From Nitrospira japonica (lineage in GTDB: Bacteria > Nitrospirota > Thermodesulfovibrionia > UBA6902): a stretch of DNA of 64,000 nt. The stretch covers positions 1-64,000 of the forward strand of contig DYJL01000009.1 in the NCBI GenBank assembly GCA_020723105.1, written 5' to 3'. This document shows, one piece after another, positions 33,471 through 42,241 of this stretch (the first letter of the stretch is position 1; each line of letters opens with the position of its first letter). The translations under genes and the position numbers were made by a program. The notes beneath the pieces were generated by a model. The model saw only the letters and a list, made by a program, of their open reading frames with translations. It did not search any database and was not told where the DNA came from.

Positions 33471-33552
33471 AAAAGAGTTCAGAGTTAGGAGTTTTGAGTT
33501 AAGAGTTAATGTAGGGGCGAGGCGGTGCCTCGCCCTAATTTAATAACGGATT
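33471..33552. repeat. Low-complexity repeat and palindrome between nuoB and nuoC
   Basis: Begins with AGAGTTCAGAGTTAGGAG and GAGTTAAGAGTTAATG words, followed by the palindrome GGGCGAGGCGGTGCCTCGCCC (21-nt stem-loop, 9-bp stem). The first family also forms the lolA 5' end; the second is the widespread GGGGCGA...TCGCCC type. Confidence 0.6.
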
Positions 33553-33557
33553 AATGC

Positions 33558-34088
33558 ATGGAACCATTAGAGATAGCGAACAGGATAAGGGACAAATTCC
33601 CGCTTGAAGTTGCAGATATAAAAACCTTCAGGGATCAGGTTTTTGTCAGCGTCAAAAGCGGGAAGATTATTGACATATGCCGCTATCTCTATGAAGACCC
33701 TGATATTTTTATGAATTTCCTGTCGGATTTATGCGGGGTTGACTATCCCGGCAGAACGCACCGGTTTGAGGTCGTTTATAGCCTTTATTCAATTAAACAC
33801 AATCATAGAATAATTTTGAAGGCCTTGATACTGGAAGACAATCCAGCTATTGACAGTGTCGTGCAAATCTGGAGTGGCGCAAACTGGCATGAGAGAGAAG
33901 CCTGCGATATGTATGGAATCGTCTTTAACGGCCATCCTGACTTAAGACGCATATTAATGCCTGATGACTGGGAGGGGTTTCCGCTGAGAAAGGATTACCC
34001 TCTGAAAGGAAGAGAAGACCGCGAGTACAGGGGCCTTGAAGAGTTAAAAGAATTGCATGCTCATGACAGGGATTGGAATATTGGTTAA
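33558..34088 (+). CDS. nuoC: NADH-quinone oxidoreductase subunit C
   Basis: 176-residue peripheral-arm subunit with RFEVVYSLYSIKHNHRI and the C-terminal NWHEREACDMYGIVFNGHPD ... FPLRKDYPL signature. Separate from nuoD, unlike the fused nuoCD of enterobacteria. Confidence 0.95.
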   Translation: MEPLEIANRIRDKFPLEVADIKTFRDQVFVSVKSGKIIDICRYLYEDPDIFMNFLSDLCGVDYPGRTHRFEVVYSLYSIKHNHRIILKALILEDNPAIDSVVQIWSGANWHEREACDMYGIVFNGHPDLRRILMPDDWEGFPLRKDYPLKGREDREYRGLEELKELHAHDRDWNIG

Positions 34089-34158
34089 CACCATAAAGCC
34101 TTAAGCCCTGTTTTAATATTTTCAACAATAATAAAAAATTTCAGACTTAAACTGTTTT

Positions 34159-35376
34159 ATGAAAGATAATAGTAACGGTTCAAATAATCTTAATAATAAC
34201 CGCATTGCAACAAAAGAGCTGACCCTTAATCTGGGCCCCCAGCATCCTGCTACACACGGAGTCCTGCGGTTGGTCTTAGACCTCAACGGTGAGACTATTG
34301 TGAAATGCACGCCTTATATTGGCTATCTTCACAGAGGCGTTGAAAAACTTGCAGAACACCGGAATTATCTGCAGATACTGCCTCTCACCGATCGTCTTGA
34401 TTATATTTCCTCCATGTCAAATAACATAGGTTATTGTGTTGCTGTAGAGAAACTGTTTGGCATAGAACTTCCGGAGAGAACCGAATTTATCCGAACCATT
34501 GCAGGAGAGATGAGCCGCATTGCAAACCATCTTCTCTGGCTTGCAACCCACGCCCTTGACATCGGCGCCATGACTGTCTTTCTTTACTGTTTCAGAGAAA
34601 GAGAAAAGATTCTGGATTTCTTTGAGAGACTTTGCGGCGCCAGACTGACAGTCAGTTATACAAGAGTAGGCGGTCTGAAAAACGATGTGGAGCCTCAATG
34701 GCTGGAAGACCTTTATAAATTTACAGATGAATTTCCAATGAGAATCGAGCAGTATGAAACCCTTATTGACAAAAACCGCATATGGCTGCGCCGCACAAAA
34801 GGAGTTGGCGTAATTTCTGCGGAAGAGGCCCTTAACTGGGGCTTGAGCGGGCCCGCGCTCAGGGGCTCCGGAGTTCCATACGATGTTAGAAAGACCATGC
34901 CGTACGGCGCTTATGATAAGGTGAAATGGGAAGTGCCGACCGGGAAAAACGGGGATGTTTACGACCGGTACCGGGTAAGAATGGAAGAGTTCCGGCAATC
35001 AAATTCAATTATAAGACAATGCATAGAAAAATTGCCGGATGGAGCTATAATGGCTGACGCCCCTAAATTTGTCCTGCCTGCAAAAGACCGGGTGCTCTCT
35101 GATATGGAGCATCTGATACACCATTTTGTGCTTATCACAAAAGGCCCGCAAACTGCGCCTGAGGGTGAACTTTATGTGGCTACCGAGGTTCCAAAAGGGG
35201 AACTGGGATTTTATTTTGTGAGTGACGGGACAGGGAAACCTTACCGCATGAGAGTAAGATCCCCATCCTTTGTGCATGTATCGGCCTTGCCGAAGATCAC
35301 CGAAGGAGAACTTGTCGCAGACGTAATAGCAAATATCGGAAGCATAGATATTGTGCTGGGTGAATGCGACAGGTAA
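34159..35376 (+). CDS. nuoD: NADH-quinone oxidoreductase subunit D
   Basis: 405-residue 49-kDa subunit that forms the quinone pocket with Nuo[18 protein letters not shown] at the start, then [12 protein letters not shown] and a C-terminal end IVLGECDR with the usual D-R finish. The first 15 residues are an Asn-rich extension. Confidence 0.96.
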   Translation: MKDNSNGSNNLNNNRIATKELTLNLGPQHPATHGVLRLVLDLNGETIVKCTPYIGYLHRGVEKLAEHRNYLQILPLTDRLDYISSMSNNIGYCVAVEKLFGIELPERTEFIRTIAGEMSRIANHLLWLATHALDIGAMTVFLYCFREREKILDFFERLCGARLTVSYTRVGGLKNDVEPQWLEDLYKFTDEFPMRIEQYETLIDKNRIWLRRTKGVGVISAEEALNWGLSGPALRGSGVPYDVRKTMPYGAYDKVKWEVPTGKNGDVYDRYRVRMEEFRQSNSIIRQCIEKLPDGAIMADAPKFVLPAKDRVLSDMEHLIHHFVLITKGPQTAPEGELYVATEVPKGELGFYFVSDGTGKPYRMRVRSPSFVHVSALPKITEGELVADVIANIGSIDIVLGECDR

Positions 35377-35383
35377 ATAAATC

Positions 35384-35448
35384 AGGGATTAGGGGTTAGG
35401 GATTAGTAAAAAACCGATCCCAACGCCCAACAACTAATCCTCATTTAA
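35384..35448. repeat. Low-complexity repeat between nuoD and nuoE
   Basis: GGGATTAGGGGTTAGGGATT on one side and CCCAACAACTAATCC on the other, an imperfect hairpin; same word family as 17508. Confidence 0.5.
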
Positions 35449-35452
35449 AAAT

Positions 35453-35917
35453 ATGTTTAATGACTCTGTATTAAATGAGATCGAAGGGATTAAAGCGAAA
35501 TATCCGGATCGGAGAAGCGCCCTTCTGCCCTCATTATATATTGCACAAAGGGAGTTTGGCTGGCTGAGTCATGAAGCCATGCAATATGTAGCTAAAACCC
35601 TCAACCTGCCGGAAGCTGAAGTAAGAGGGACCTCTTCCTTTTATGCAATGTTTAAACACCAACCCATAGGACGCCACCTCATACAACTCTGTACAAACGT
35701 TTCATGCATGATTTTGGGAGCTGAAAGGCTGGCAGATATGCTCGTGCAGAAATACGGCCTTCAGCCAAACAGCACATCTCCTGATGGAAGATTTTCTCTT
35801 GTAATAATGGAATGCATCGGGGCTTGCGGCACAGCCCCGGCCATGCTGGTAAATACGGATTTTCATGATAACCTGACAGAGAAAAGGATAGAGGAGATAC
35901 TGGAAGGGTATAAATAG
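35453..35917 (+). CDS. nuoE: NADH-quinone oxidoreductase subunit E
   Basis: 154-residue thioredoxin-like 2Fe-2S subunit (LCTNVSCMILGA, CIGACGTAPAM). It is the plain NuoE, for comparison with the receiver-fused paralogue at 18006. Confidence 0.95.
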   Translation: MFNDSVLNEIEGIKAKYPDRRSALLPSLYIAQREFGWLSHEAMQYVAKTLNLPEAEVRGTSSFYAMFKHQPIGRHLIQLCTNVSCMILGAERLADMLVQKYGLQPNSTSPDGRFSLVIMECIGACGTAPAMLVNTDFHDNLTEKRIEEILEGYK

Positions 35918-36003
35918 TTTTACTGGTTTTATTGGTTGTATTGGTTAAGCAGTTCTCGTTGTTTAACTAATAAAACCAATAGAACCAATTAAACAAATTG
36001 GAC
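35918..36003. repeat. Inverted repeat between nuoE and nuoF
   Basis: TTTTACTGGTTTTATTGGTTGTATTGGTTAA is answered by TTAACTAATAAAACCAATAGAACCAATTAAA, giving a long A/T hairpin of TTATTGGTT words. The same family recurs at 37258-37318. Confidence 0.6.
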
Positions 36004-36005
36004 AT

Positions 36006-37259
36006 TTGGAGCATATGGAAAAAATACTTTTAAAAAATATTGACAATCCGAATTCATCTGATATAGATGAATATATCAAAGCCGGCGGATACAGGAATCT
36101 GTCCAAGGCCCTCAGCATGCAGCCAAAGGATATACTCGAAGAAGTAAAAAAATCCGGGCTCAAGGGCCGAGGCGGCGCAGGTTTTCCAACCGGTATGAAA
36201 TGGAGTTTCGCAATAGCTGATCCCAACCTCCCAAAATATCTGTTATGCAATGCTGATGAAGGGGAGCCTGGCACATTTAAGGACCGGCCGATTCTGGAAA
36301 AGAACCCGCATCTATTAATAGAAGGCATGGTGATTTCGGGCTATGTGCTTGGTTCTGAAAACGGTTATATCTATCTCAGAGGCGAATACCCTCATGCAAA
36401 AGAAATTCTCAATAAGGCCCTGAAACAGGCTTATGAAAAAAACTATCTTGGAGACAACATTCTCGGAAAGGGTATAAAGTTTCACCTTACGGTTTATCAG
36501 GGCGCAGGGGCGTACATTTGCGGTGAAGAAACAGCGCTGATCGAATCCATCGAAGGCAAGAAGGGTCAACCCAGAAATAAACCACCGTTTCCTGTGAATG
36601 TTGGCGCATGGAACAAGCCCACGATAGTGAATAATGTCGAGACCCTTGCCAACTTACCATACATTGTCGAAGTAGGCGGAGAGGCTTATTCAAAAACAGG
36701 AAGTAAAGATTGTTCAGGCCCCAAGCTTTTCAGCGTGAGCGGCTGTGTAAATAATCCAGGAGTGTTTGAACTTCCGATGGGTACAAGTTTAAAGGATATT
36801 ATTTATAAATATGCAGGCGGCATCAGAGGCGGAAAGGCTCTGAAGGCTGTAATCCCGGGAGGCCTTTCAACTCCGGTCCTGCCCGCTGACAGCATAGATT
36901 GTGCAATGGATTTTGTCTCATTGCCAAAAGCAGGCAGCATGCTCGGCTCCGGAGCAGTAATAGTTATGGATGAATCTGTCTGCATGGTGAAAGTAACACA
37001 CCGGGCTTTAAAATTCTTCGAACATGAATCCTGCGGGAAATGCGTGCCATGCAGAGAGGGAACAGAGTGGCTCAGAAAGATTCTGGAGCGCATAGAGGAG
37101 GGGCAAGGACGGGAAGGCGATATAGAACTGCTTTCTGATATTGCCGGAAATGTAGCCGGCAAGACATTTTGTCCCCTCGGAGACGGCGCAGCCGGAGTTG
37201 TTACAGGAATGCTGAAACATTTCAAAGGAGAATTTGAAGAAAAGATTAGAAAGGTTTGA
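36006..37259 (+). CDS. nuoF: NADH-quinone oxidoreductase subunit F
   Basis: 417-residue NADH/FMN subunit: GRGGAGFPTGMKWSFA FMN motif, the NADH-binding loops GAGAYICGEETAL and NNVETLANLPYI, and the 4Fe-4S site ESCGKCVPCREGTEW with a distant Cys. It lacks the C-terminal ferredoxin domains of the paralogue at 15627. Confidence 0.96.
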   Translation: MEHMEKILLKNIDNPNSSDIDEYIKAGGYRNLSKALSMQPKDILEEVKKSGLKGRGGAGFPTGMKWSFAIADPNLPKYLLCNADEGEPGTFKDRPILEKNPHLLIEGMVISGYVLGSENGYIYLRGEYPHAKEILNKALKQAYEKNYLGDNILGKGIKFHLTVYQGAGAYICGEETALIESIEGKKGQPRNKPPFPVNVGAWNKPTIVNNVETLANLPYIVEVGGEAYSKTGSKDCSGPKLFSVSGCVNNPGVFELPMGTSLKDIIYKYAGGIRGGKALKAVIPGGLSTPVLPADSIDCAMDFVSLPKAGSMLGSGAVIVMDESVCMVKVTHRALKFFEHESCGKCVPCREGTEWLRKILERIEEGQGREGDIELLSDIAGNVAGKTFCPLGDGAAGVVTGMLKHFKGEFEEKIRKV

Positions 37260-37320
37260 TTGGTTTTATTAGTTTTATTGGTGTTAACAAATTGAACCAA
37301 TCAGACTAACAAAACTGTTA
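37260..37320. repeat. Inverted repeat between nuoF and nuoG
   Basis: TTGGTTTTATTAGTTTTATTGG ... AACAAATTGAACCAATCAGACTAACAAAAC, same TTATTGGTT family as the nuoE-nuoF gap. Confidence 0.5.
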
Positions 37321-37325
37321 AGAAG

Positions 37326-39890
37326 ATGATAACTCTAACCATAAACGAAAAAGATATAACTCTTGAAAAGCCTGTGACAGTACTTGAGGCTGCGAGAAAA
37401 GCTGGCATAAAAATCCCCACGCTCTGCCATCATGAGGCGTTAAAACCTTTTGGCGGCTGCAGGCTGTGCATTGTTGAAGTTGAGAGAATGCCGAGGCTGC
37501 AAACTGCGTGCACTCTGCTGGCAGCAGACGGCATGGTCGTAAAGACAGAATCTGACACTATATCCAAAGTGCGGCGCGGGATACTGGAATTTCTGCTTAT
37601 CAACCATCCTCTTGATTGCCCCTATTGTGACAAGGCCGGAGAATGTGAACTTCAGGACCTCGTTAATAAATATGGGCCTACAACAGGCAGGTTCAAGGAA
37701 GAAAAAAGAAAGGTCCCGGAAAGCCACAAGGATCAGATTTTTACAAGAAATATGGAAAGGTGCGTGGTATGCACACGCTGCGTGAGAATGTGCAGCGATG
37801 TTCAGGGGGCCTCTGCTATTTCTATTATCGGAAGGGGCAGCCATTCCAAGATGGAGCCTTTCTCGACAGAATCTTTTAAGTGCGAATACTGCGGCAATTG
37901 CCTTACTGTATGCCCGGTGGGCGCCATACTAAGCCGTTTATATATTCACAGTTTCAGGCCGTGGCAGATTGACAAAGAAGTGGAGACCCTCTGCTCGTAT
38001 TGCGGCGTAGGCTGCTCACTTGTTGCGCAGGTAAGGGACGACTCCATAAAACGTGTCATTCCGAAAATCGGACTCGGACTAAATAAAGGGCTCCTCTGTT
38101 CCCGTGGACGCTTTGGATATGAATATATCAATAGCGCTGAGAGGCTCAAGATGCCGTTGGTAAGAAAAAACGGTGAGTTAAAAGAAAGCACATGGAGTGA
38201 AGCCTTAAGCATTGTTGCTGAGAAGATGCTGGAAATCAAAAATACACACGGTGGTCCAGCTATTGCAGGCCTTGCCTCGCCCCGATGTTCCAATGAAGAC
38301 AATTATGTGTTCCAGAAATTTATGCGCCTGGCCTGCGGCACAAATAATATTGATTCAATCTCAAGGACTGGTTTTGCAGCAGCGCAGAAATATTTTGAAG
38401 ACCTGCTGGGCCAGGGGATAACAGCAAACATAATCGAAGGCCTTAGAAATTCAGAGACGATTCTGGTCCTCGGCGGAGACCCTTCTGCAATAAATCCTGT
38501 ACTGGGCCTTGCCATAAGAGAGGCTGCACGCCGGGGAGCCAAAATTACAGTGCTCGGCAATGCAAAAGGGCTTGAGAGATTCAAAACTTTTCAGGTAGTG
38601 CCTTCAGTGTTTAAAGAGGCTGATGTTCTTGAGGCCCTTTTAACTGAGATTTATAACACCAGAGGATTGCGCAATGAAAACCCGGCCCTTGACAGGGGAA
38701 TCCGGACGCTTTGTGAAAAAGCAGCAGCAAAATCTGATATGCAGGAAGTCAGAGATCTCAGGAATATATTATTGGGCAGCGCCTCAACAGCCGTAGTTCT
38801 GGGAATGGATCTGTTGCAACGCAGTGATGGGCACAAAGCGCTCTTTGCTGTTGCAGGGCTTATTTATCTGCTTGAAGCAAGACTTTATCTGCTTTCAGAA
38901 AAACCAAATGAACAGGGAGTTATTGACACCGGTTGCGCTCCGGACCTGCTTCCCGGGGGAAGGCCGTTGGGCATACATGAATTCAGAAGGAAGTTCGAGG
39001 CAGCATGGGACGGCGTTATTCCGGAAAAAGAGGGGCTGACACTTCTGGAAATAATTAACGACGCAAGTGAGAAGAGAATAAAAGCGTTATACATTATGGG
39101 TGAAAACCCTGTTTTTAATCTTCCTGACAAACCTTTTGTAAGAGGCGCCTTAAAGTCTCTTGATTTTATTGTGGTGCAGGATATATTTCTTACCGAAACC
39201 GCAGAGCTTGCAGATGTGGTCCTGCCAGCCCTTGGATGGACTGAGAGGACAGGCACCTATACAAATCTTGAACGGCGTATCCAGCTTCAGCACAAGGCTG
39301 TAGAAACACCTTCGGGCATGGAAGACTGGAAGATAATTTCTGAGATATCCAGTAAGATGGGATACAGAATGAATTACTCAGATTCAAAAGACGTTATGGC
39401 TGAAATAGCAGAGGTCTCTCCGCTTTATCGTGATCTGACCTATCAGGAGATAAGTAAAGGCAACTGCCTCTGGCCTTATAATGGAGAACCTTTGAGAGGC
39501 GAAATAAGCGAAGCTCCTGCTGCAGTTAACATTACAAAGGAATACAAAGATGATTTCTATCTCGCAGTTGAAAAGCCGCTGTTTCATTCAGGCACTCTTT
39601 CAAGAAGGGCTCCGGCCTTGCTTAAAATATATCCGGAGCCGGCTTTGAAGGTTGGTATGGAGACTGCAAAAAAACTTGAGTTAAAGGATGGAGACAGAGT
39701 ACAATTTTTCACACAATACGGCAGTAAAGAGGCCTTTGTCTCTACTGATGAATCTATAAAAGACAACAGGGTTTATTACAGCAATAATTTTAAAAACAAC
39801 GGGGTACTTCACTTAATGTCCTTTAATATGGATAATGTTACAAAAGCGCCCGGCCTCGAGGGGTGCGAGGTAAGGATAAAAAAGATATAG
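37326..39890 (+). CDS. nuoG: NADH-quinone oxidoreductase subunit G
   Basis: 854-residue Fe-S subunit: 2Fe-2S domain (CHHEALKPFGGCRLCIVE), His-Cys 4Fe-4S site, ferredoxin pair (CVVCTRCVRMCSDVQG, CEYCGNCLTVCPVGAI), fifth cluster CSYCGVGCSL with distant Cys, and a molybdopterin-fold body. Closely similar in layout to the 13165 paralogue (ASPRCSNEDNY versus GSPRCTNEDNY). Has no Mo-ligating Cys/Sec in the NIDSISRTGFAAAQ stretch. Confidence 0.95.
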   Translation: MITLTINEKDITLEKPVTVLEAARKAGIKIPTLCHHEALKPFGGCRLCIVEVERMPRLQTACTLLAADGMVVKTESDTISKVRRGILEFLLINHPLDCPYCDKAGECELQDLVNKYGPTTGRFKEEKRKVPESHKDQIFTRNMERCVVCTRCVRMCSDVQGASAISIIGRGSHSKMEPFSTESFKCEYCGNCLTVCPVGAILSRLYIHSFRPWQIDKEVETLCSYCGVGCSLVAQVRDDSIKRVIPKIGLGLNKGLLCSRGRFGYEYINSAERLKMPLVRKNGELKESTWSEALSIVAEKMLEIKNTHGGPAIAGLASPRCSNEDNYVFQKFMRLACGTNNIDSISRTGFAAAQKYFEDLLGQGITANIIEGLRNSETILVLGGDPSAINPVLGLAIREAARRGAKITVLGNAKGLERFKTFQVVPSVFKEADVLEALLTEIYNTRGLRNENPALDRGIRTLCEKAAAKSDMQEVRDLRNILLGSASTAVVLGMDLLQRSDGHKALFAVAGLIYLLEARLYLLSEKPNEQGVIDTGCAPDLLPGGRPLGIHEFRRKFEAAWDGVIPEKEGLTLLEIINDASEKRIKALYIMGENPVFNLPDKPFVRGALKSLDFIVVQDIFLTETAELADVVLPALGWTERTGTYTNLERRIQLQHKAVETPSGMEDWKIISEISSKMGYRMNYSDSKDVMAEIAEVSPLYRDLTYQEISKGNCLWPYNGEPLRGEISEAPAAVNITKEYKDDFYLAVEKPLFHSGTLSRRAPALLKIYPEPALKVGMETAKKLELKDGDRVQFFTQYGSKEAFVSTDESIKDNRVYYSNNFKNNGVLHLMSFNMDNVTKAPGLEGCEVRIKKI

Positions 39891-39899
39891 GTAACAACT

Positions 39900-40871
39900 A
39901 TGAGCGCAATGGAAATGTTCTGGATTTTTATAAAGGTCTTCATAGCAGTCAATGTGCTGATGCTTCATGTGGCTTATGTCGTATATTTTGAGCGGAAGGT
40001 GATCGGCCATATGCAGGCCCGGCTTGGGCCTATGCGTGTAGGCTGGCACGGACTGCTTCAGCCGATAGCAGACGGGATTAAACTTTTCTTCAAGGAAGAC
40101 ATAATTCCTTCAAGCGCGGACAAACCGATTTTCTATATTGCTCCTGTTATAGGAGTAATTGCTGCACTGTCTTCACTTGCAGTGATTCCTTTATGGAAAA
40201 ATTTTTCAATTGCCAATCTTAATATCGGCATCTTATACATACTGGCCCTTTCCTCTGTTGGTTCATTCAGCGTCATTCTTGCAGGCTGGTCGTCAAATTC
40301 AAAATACTCATTCCTTGGAGGCTTGCGCTCTTCAGCACAGGTTATAAGTTATGAGATTGCAATGGGACTGAGCCTTGTAGGGGTCATGATGCTGTCCCGA
40401 AGCGCAAATCTGCACGATATTGTAAAAGCCCAGTCAGAGCACTGGTTTATCTGGTCCCAGCCTGTTGCATTTTTTGTATTCCTCATGGCAGCCATTGCAG
40501 AAACCAACAGGGCGCCGTTTGATTTGCCGGAGGCAGAGACAGAACTCGTTGCAGGCTATGCTACGGAATACAGCGGCATGAGGTTTGGACTATTTTTTAT
40601 GGCTGAGTATGCAGGCATGTTTATTATGTCGGCCCTGGCAACAATATGTTTTTTCGGCGGCTGGAGCGGCCCCACCTACGGGATCCTTGCAAACGTTCCG
40701 GGGCTGGTATGGTTTTTATTAAAGGTCTATGCATTTATATTTTTCTATTTCTGGATAAGAGCGACTCTGCCAAGATACAGATATGACCAACTGATGAGCC
40801 TTGGATGGAAGCTGTTCATCCCGTTGTCCTTGGCAAATATTGTAGTAACGGGGTTAATAAAAATATTATGA
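39900..40871 (+). CDS. nuoH: NADH-quinone oxidoreductase subunit H
   Basis: 323-residue membrane subunit forming part of the quinone channel; conserved ERKVIGHMQARLGPMRVG loop, ETNRAPFDLPEAETELVAGY and YFWIRATLPRYRYDQLM. Overlaps nuoI by 4 nt (ATGA). Confidence 0.97.
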   Translation: MSAMEMFWIFIKVFIAVNVLMLHVAYVVYFERKVIGHMQARLGPMRVGWHGLLQPIADGIKLFFKEDIIPSSADKPIFYIAPVIGVIAALSSLAVIPLWKNFSIANLNIGILYILALSSVGSFSVILAGWSSNSKYSFLGGLRSSAQVISYEIAMGLSLVGVMMLSRSANLHDIVKAQSEHWFIWSQPVAFFVFLMAAIAETNRAPFDLPEAETELVAGYATEYSGMRFGLFFMAEYAGMFIMSALATICFFGGWSGPTYGILANVPGLVWFLLKVYAFIFFYFWIRATLPRYRYDQLMSLGWKLFIPLSLANIVVTGLIKIL

Positions 40872-41416
40872 CTGCTAACGAATTCATAAAAAAGATATTT
40901 TTCATCGAGATCCTCAAAGGGCTGGCCCTTACGTTCAAGCACATGGTCACTCCTGCGGTCACAAGACAATATCCAACAGAAAAAAGAGAACCGTTCCAGG
41001 GCTCCAGAGGCCTTCACGCACTGGTAAGAAACCCTGCGACAGGCCGGGAGAAATGTGTAGGGTGCGGACTTTGTGCAGCCATGTGCCCCTCACAATGCAT
41101 ACATATTTATACGAGCGAGGATGAGTCCCATAAAAAGGTCGTGGACCAATATGAAATCGAGGTATTGAGATGCGTATTCTGTGCCTTGTGTGTAGATGCC
41201 TGTCCTTACGGCGCGGTGGTGCTTACTCCTCACTTCGAATACTCCGGTTACACAAGAGATGAATTTTACTATACAAAAGAACGCCTGCTGGAAAACTGGG
41301 ATAAGTTCATGGCTGGTGACAATGGCGAAACATATCTTGAGAAATTCTGGAGACCAAAGTCTGCGGACTTCGGCATACCTGCAATACCGCAGGCAGAGGA
41401 GAAGATAAAACAATGA
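40868..41416 (+). CDS. nuoI: NADH-quinone oxidoreductase subunit I
   Basis: 182-residue subunit with two 4Fe-4S ferredoxin sites (CVGCGLCAAMCPSQC, CVFCALCVDACPYGA). The ATG at 40868 is chosen because of the ATGA overlap with nuoH. An upstream in-frame start would lie within nuoH. Confidence 0.96.
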   Translation: MTANEFIKKIFFIEILKGLALTFKHMVTPAVTRQYPTEKREPFQGSRGLHALVRNPATGREKCVGCGLCAAMCPSQCIHIYTSEDESHKKVVDQYEIEVLRCVFCALCVDACPYGAVVLTPHFEYSGYTRDEFYYTKERLLENWDKFMAGDNGETYLEKFWRPKSADFGIPAIPQAEEKIKQ

Positions 41417-41928
41417 GCATGCCGCAGGTCTTTTTTGCATATTTCGCAGTCACAATGGTTACCTTGTCAGTGCTTGTAGTGACCCGAAGAAATCCTGTAC
41501 ACAGTGTTCTGTGGATGCTGATCCTGTTTGTTCACATAGCCGGCCTTTATCTTTTCCTGAACGCCGAATTTCTGGCTGCGGTACAGATAATTATATATGC
41601 CGGCGCCATACTTGTACTGTTTCTATTTGTTATCATGCTGCTTAACTTACGAAAAGAGGAAACTGAAAAACGGTTTCAAAAGCAGTGGCCGTTTAGTGTA
41701 GTTGCAGGGATAGTTTTTGCAATATTCCTGGTCCTGATTGTTAAAAACATAGCGGTGCTGGCGCCGTTAGGCCCGTATACAGCAGAGACCATGAAATCTG
41801 AGGGGCATATGATGACTGTAGGTACGGTTTTATATACTGAATTTCTGCTGCCTTTTGAAATAGCTTCATTGGTGCTGCTGGTTGCCATTATAGGCGCCGT
41901 GGTATTGGCGAAGAAGAGGATAGAGTAA
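41413..41928 (+). CDS. nuoJ: NADH-quinone oxidoreductase subunit J
   Basis: 171-residue, five-helix membrane subunit with the pi-bulge helix region [20 protein letters not shown]. Starts within the nuoI stop codon. Confidence 0.95.
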   Translation: MSMPQVFFAYFAVTMVTLSVLVVTRRNPVHSVLWMLILFVHIAGLYLFLNAEFLAAVQIIIYAGAILVLFLFVIMLLNLRKEETEKRFQKQWPFSVVAGIVFAIFLVLIVKNIAVLAPLGPYTAETMKSEGHMMTVGTVLYTEFLLPFEIASLVLLVAIIGAVVLAKKRIE

Positions 41929-41929
41929 C

Positions 41930-42232
41930 ATGGTTCCGTTAAGCTGGTACATTATTCTCAGCGCGCTTACGTTCAGTATCGGCGTGTTTGGTTTTCTCGC
42001 ACGAAGAAATCTGATAATAGTTTTCCTGTCCATTGAATTAATGCTGAACTCGGTAAATATCAGCTTGATTGCCTTCAGTCACTATTTGCAGTCCATGAGA
42101 GGACAGATGCTCGTCTTTTTCATTATCACCGTTGCTGCTGCCGAGGCTGCAATCGGCCTGGCTATTTTGATTGCATTTTACAAAAATAACCCGACAATCA
42201 AGGTGGATGAGATTAATCTGCTGAAAGGGTAA
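41930..42232 (+). CDS. nuoK: NADH-quinone oxidoreductase subunit K
   Basis: 100-residue, three-helix subunit with the two conserved membrane glutamates ([29 protein letters not shown]). One nt separates it from nuoJ. Confidence 0.95.
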   Translation: MVPLSWYIILSALTFSIGVFGFLARRNLIIVFLSIELMLNSVNISLIAFSHYLQSMRGQMLVFFIITVAAAEAAIGLAILIAFYKNNPTIKVDEINLLKG

Positions 42233-42241
42233 AAGAAACAT

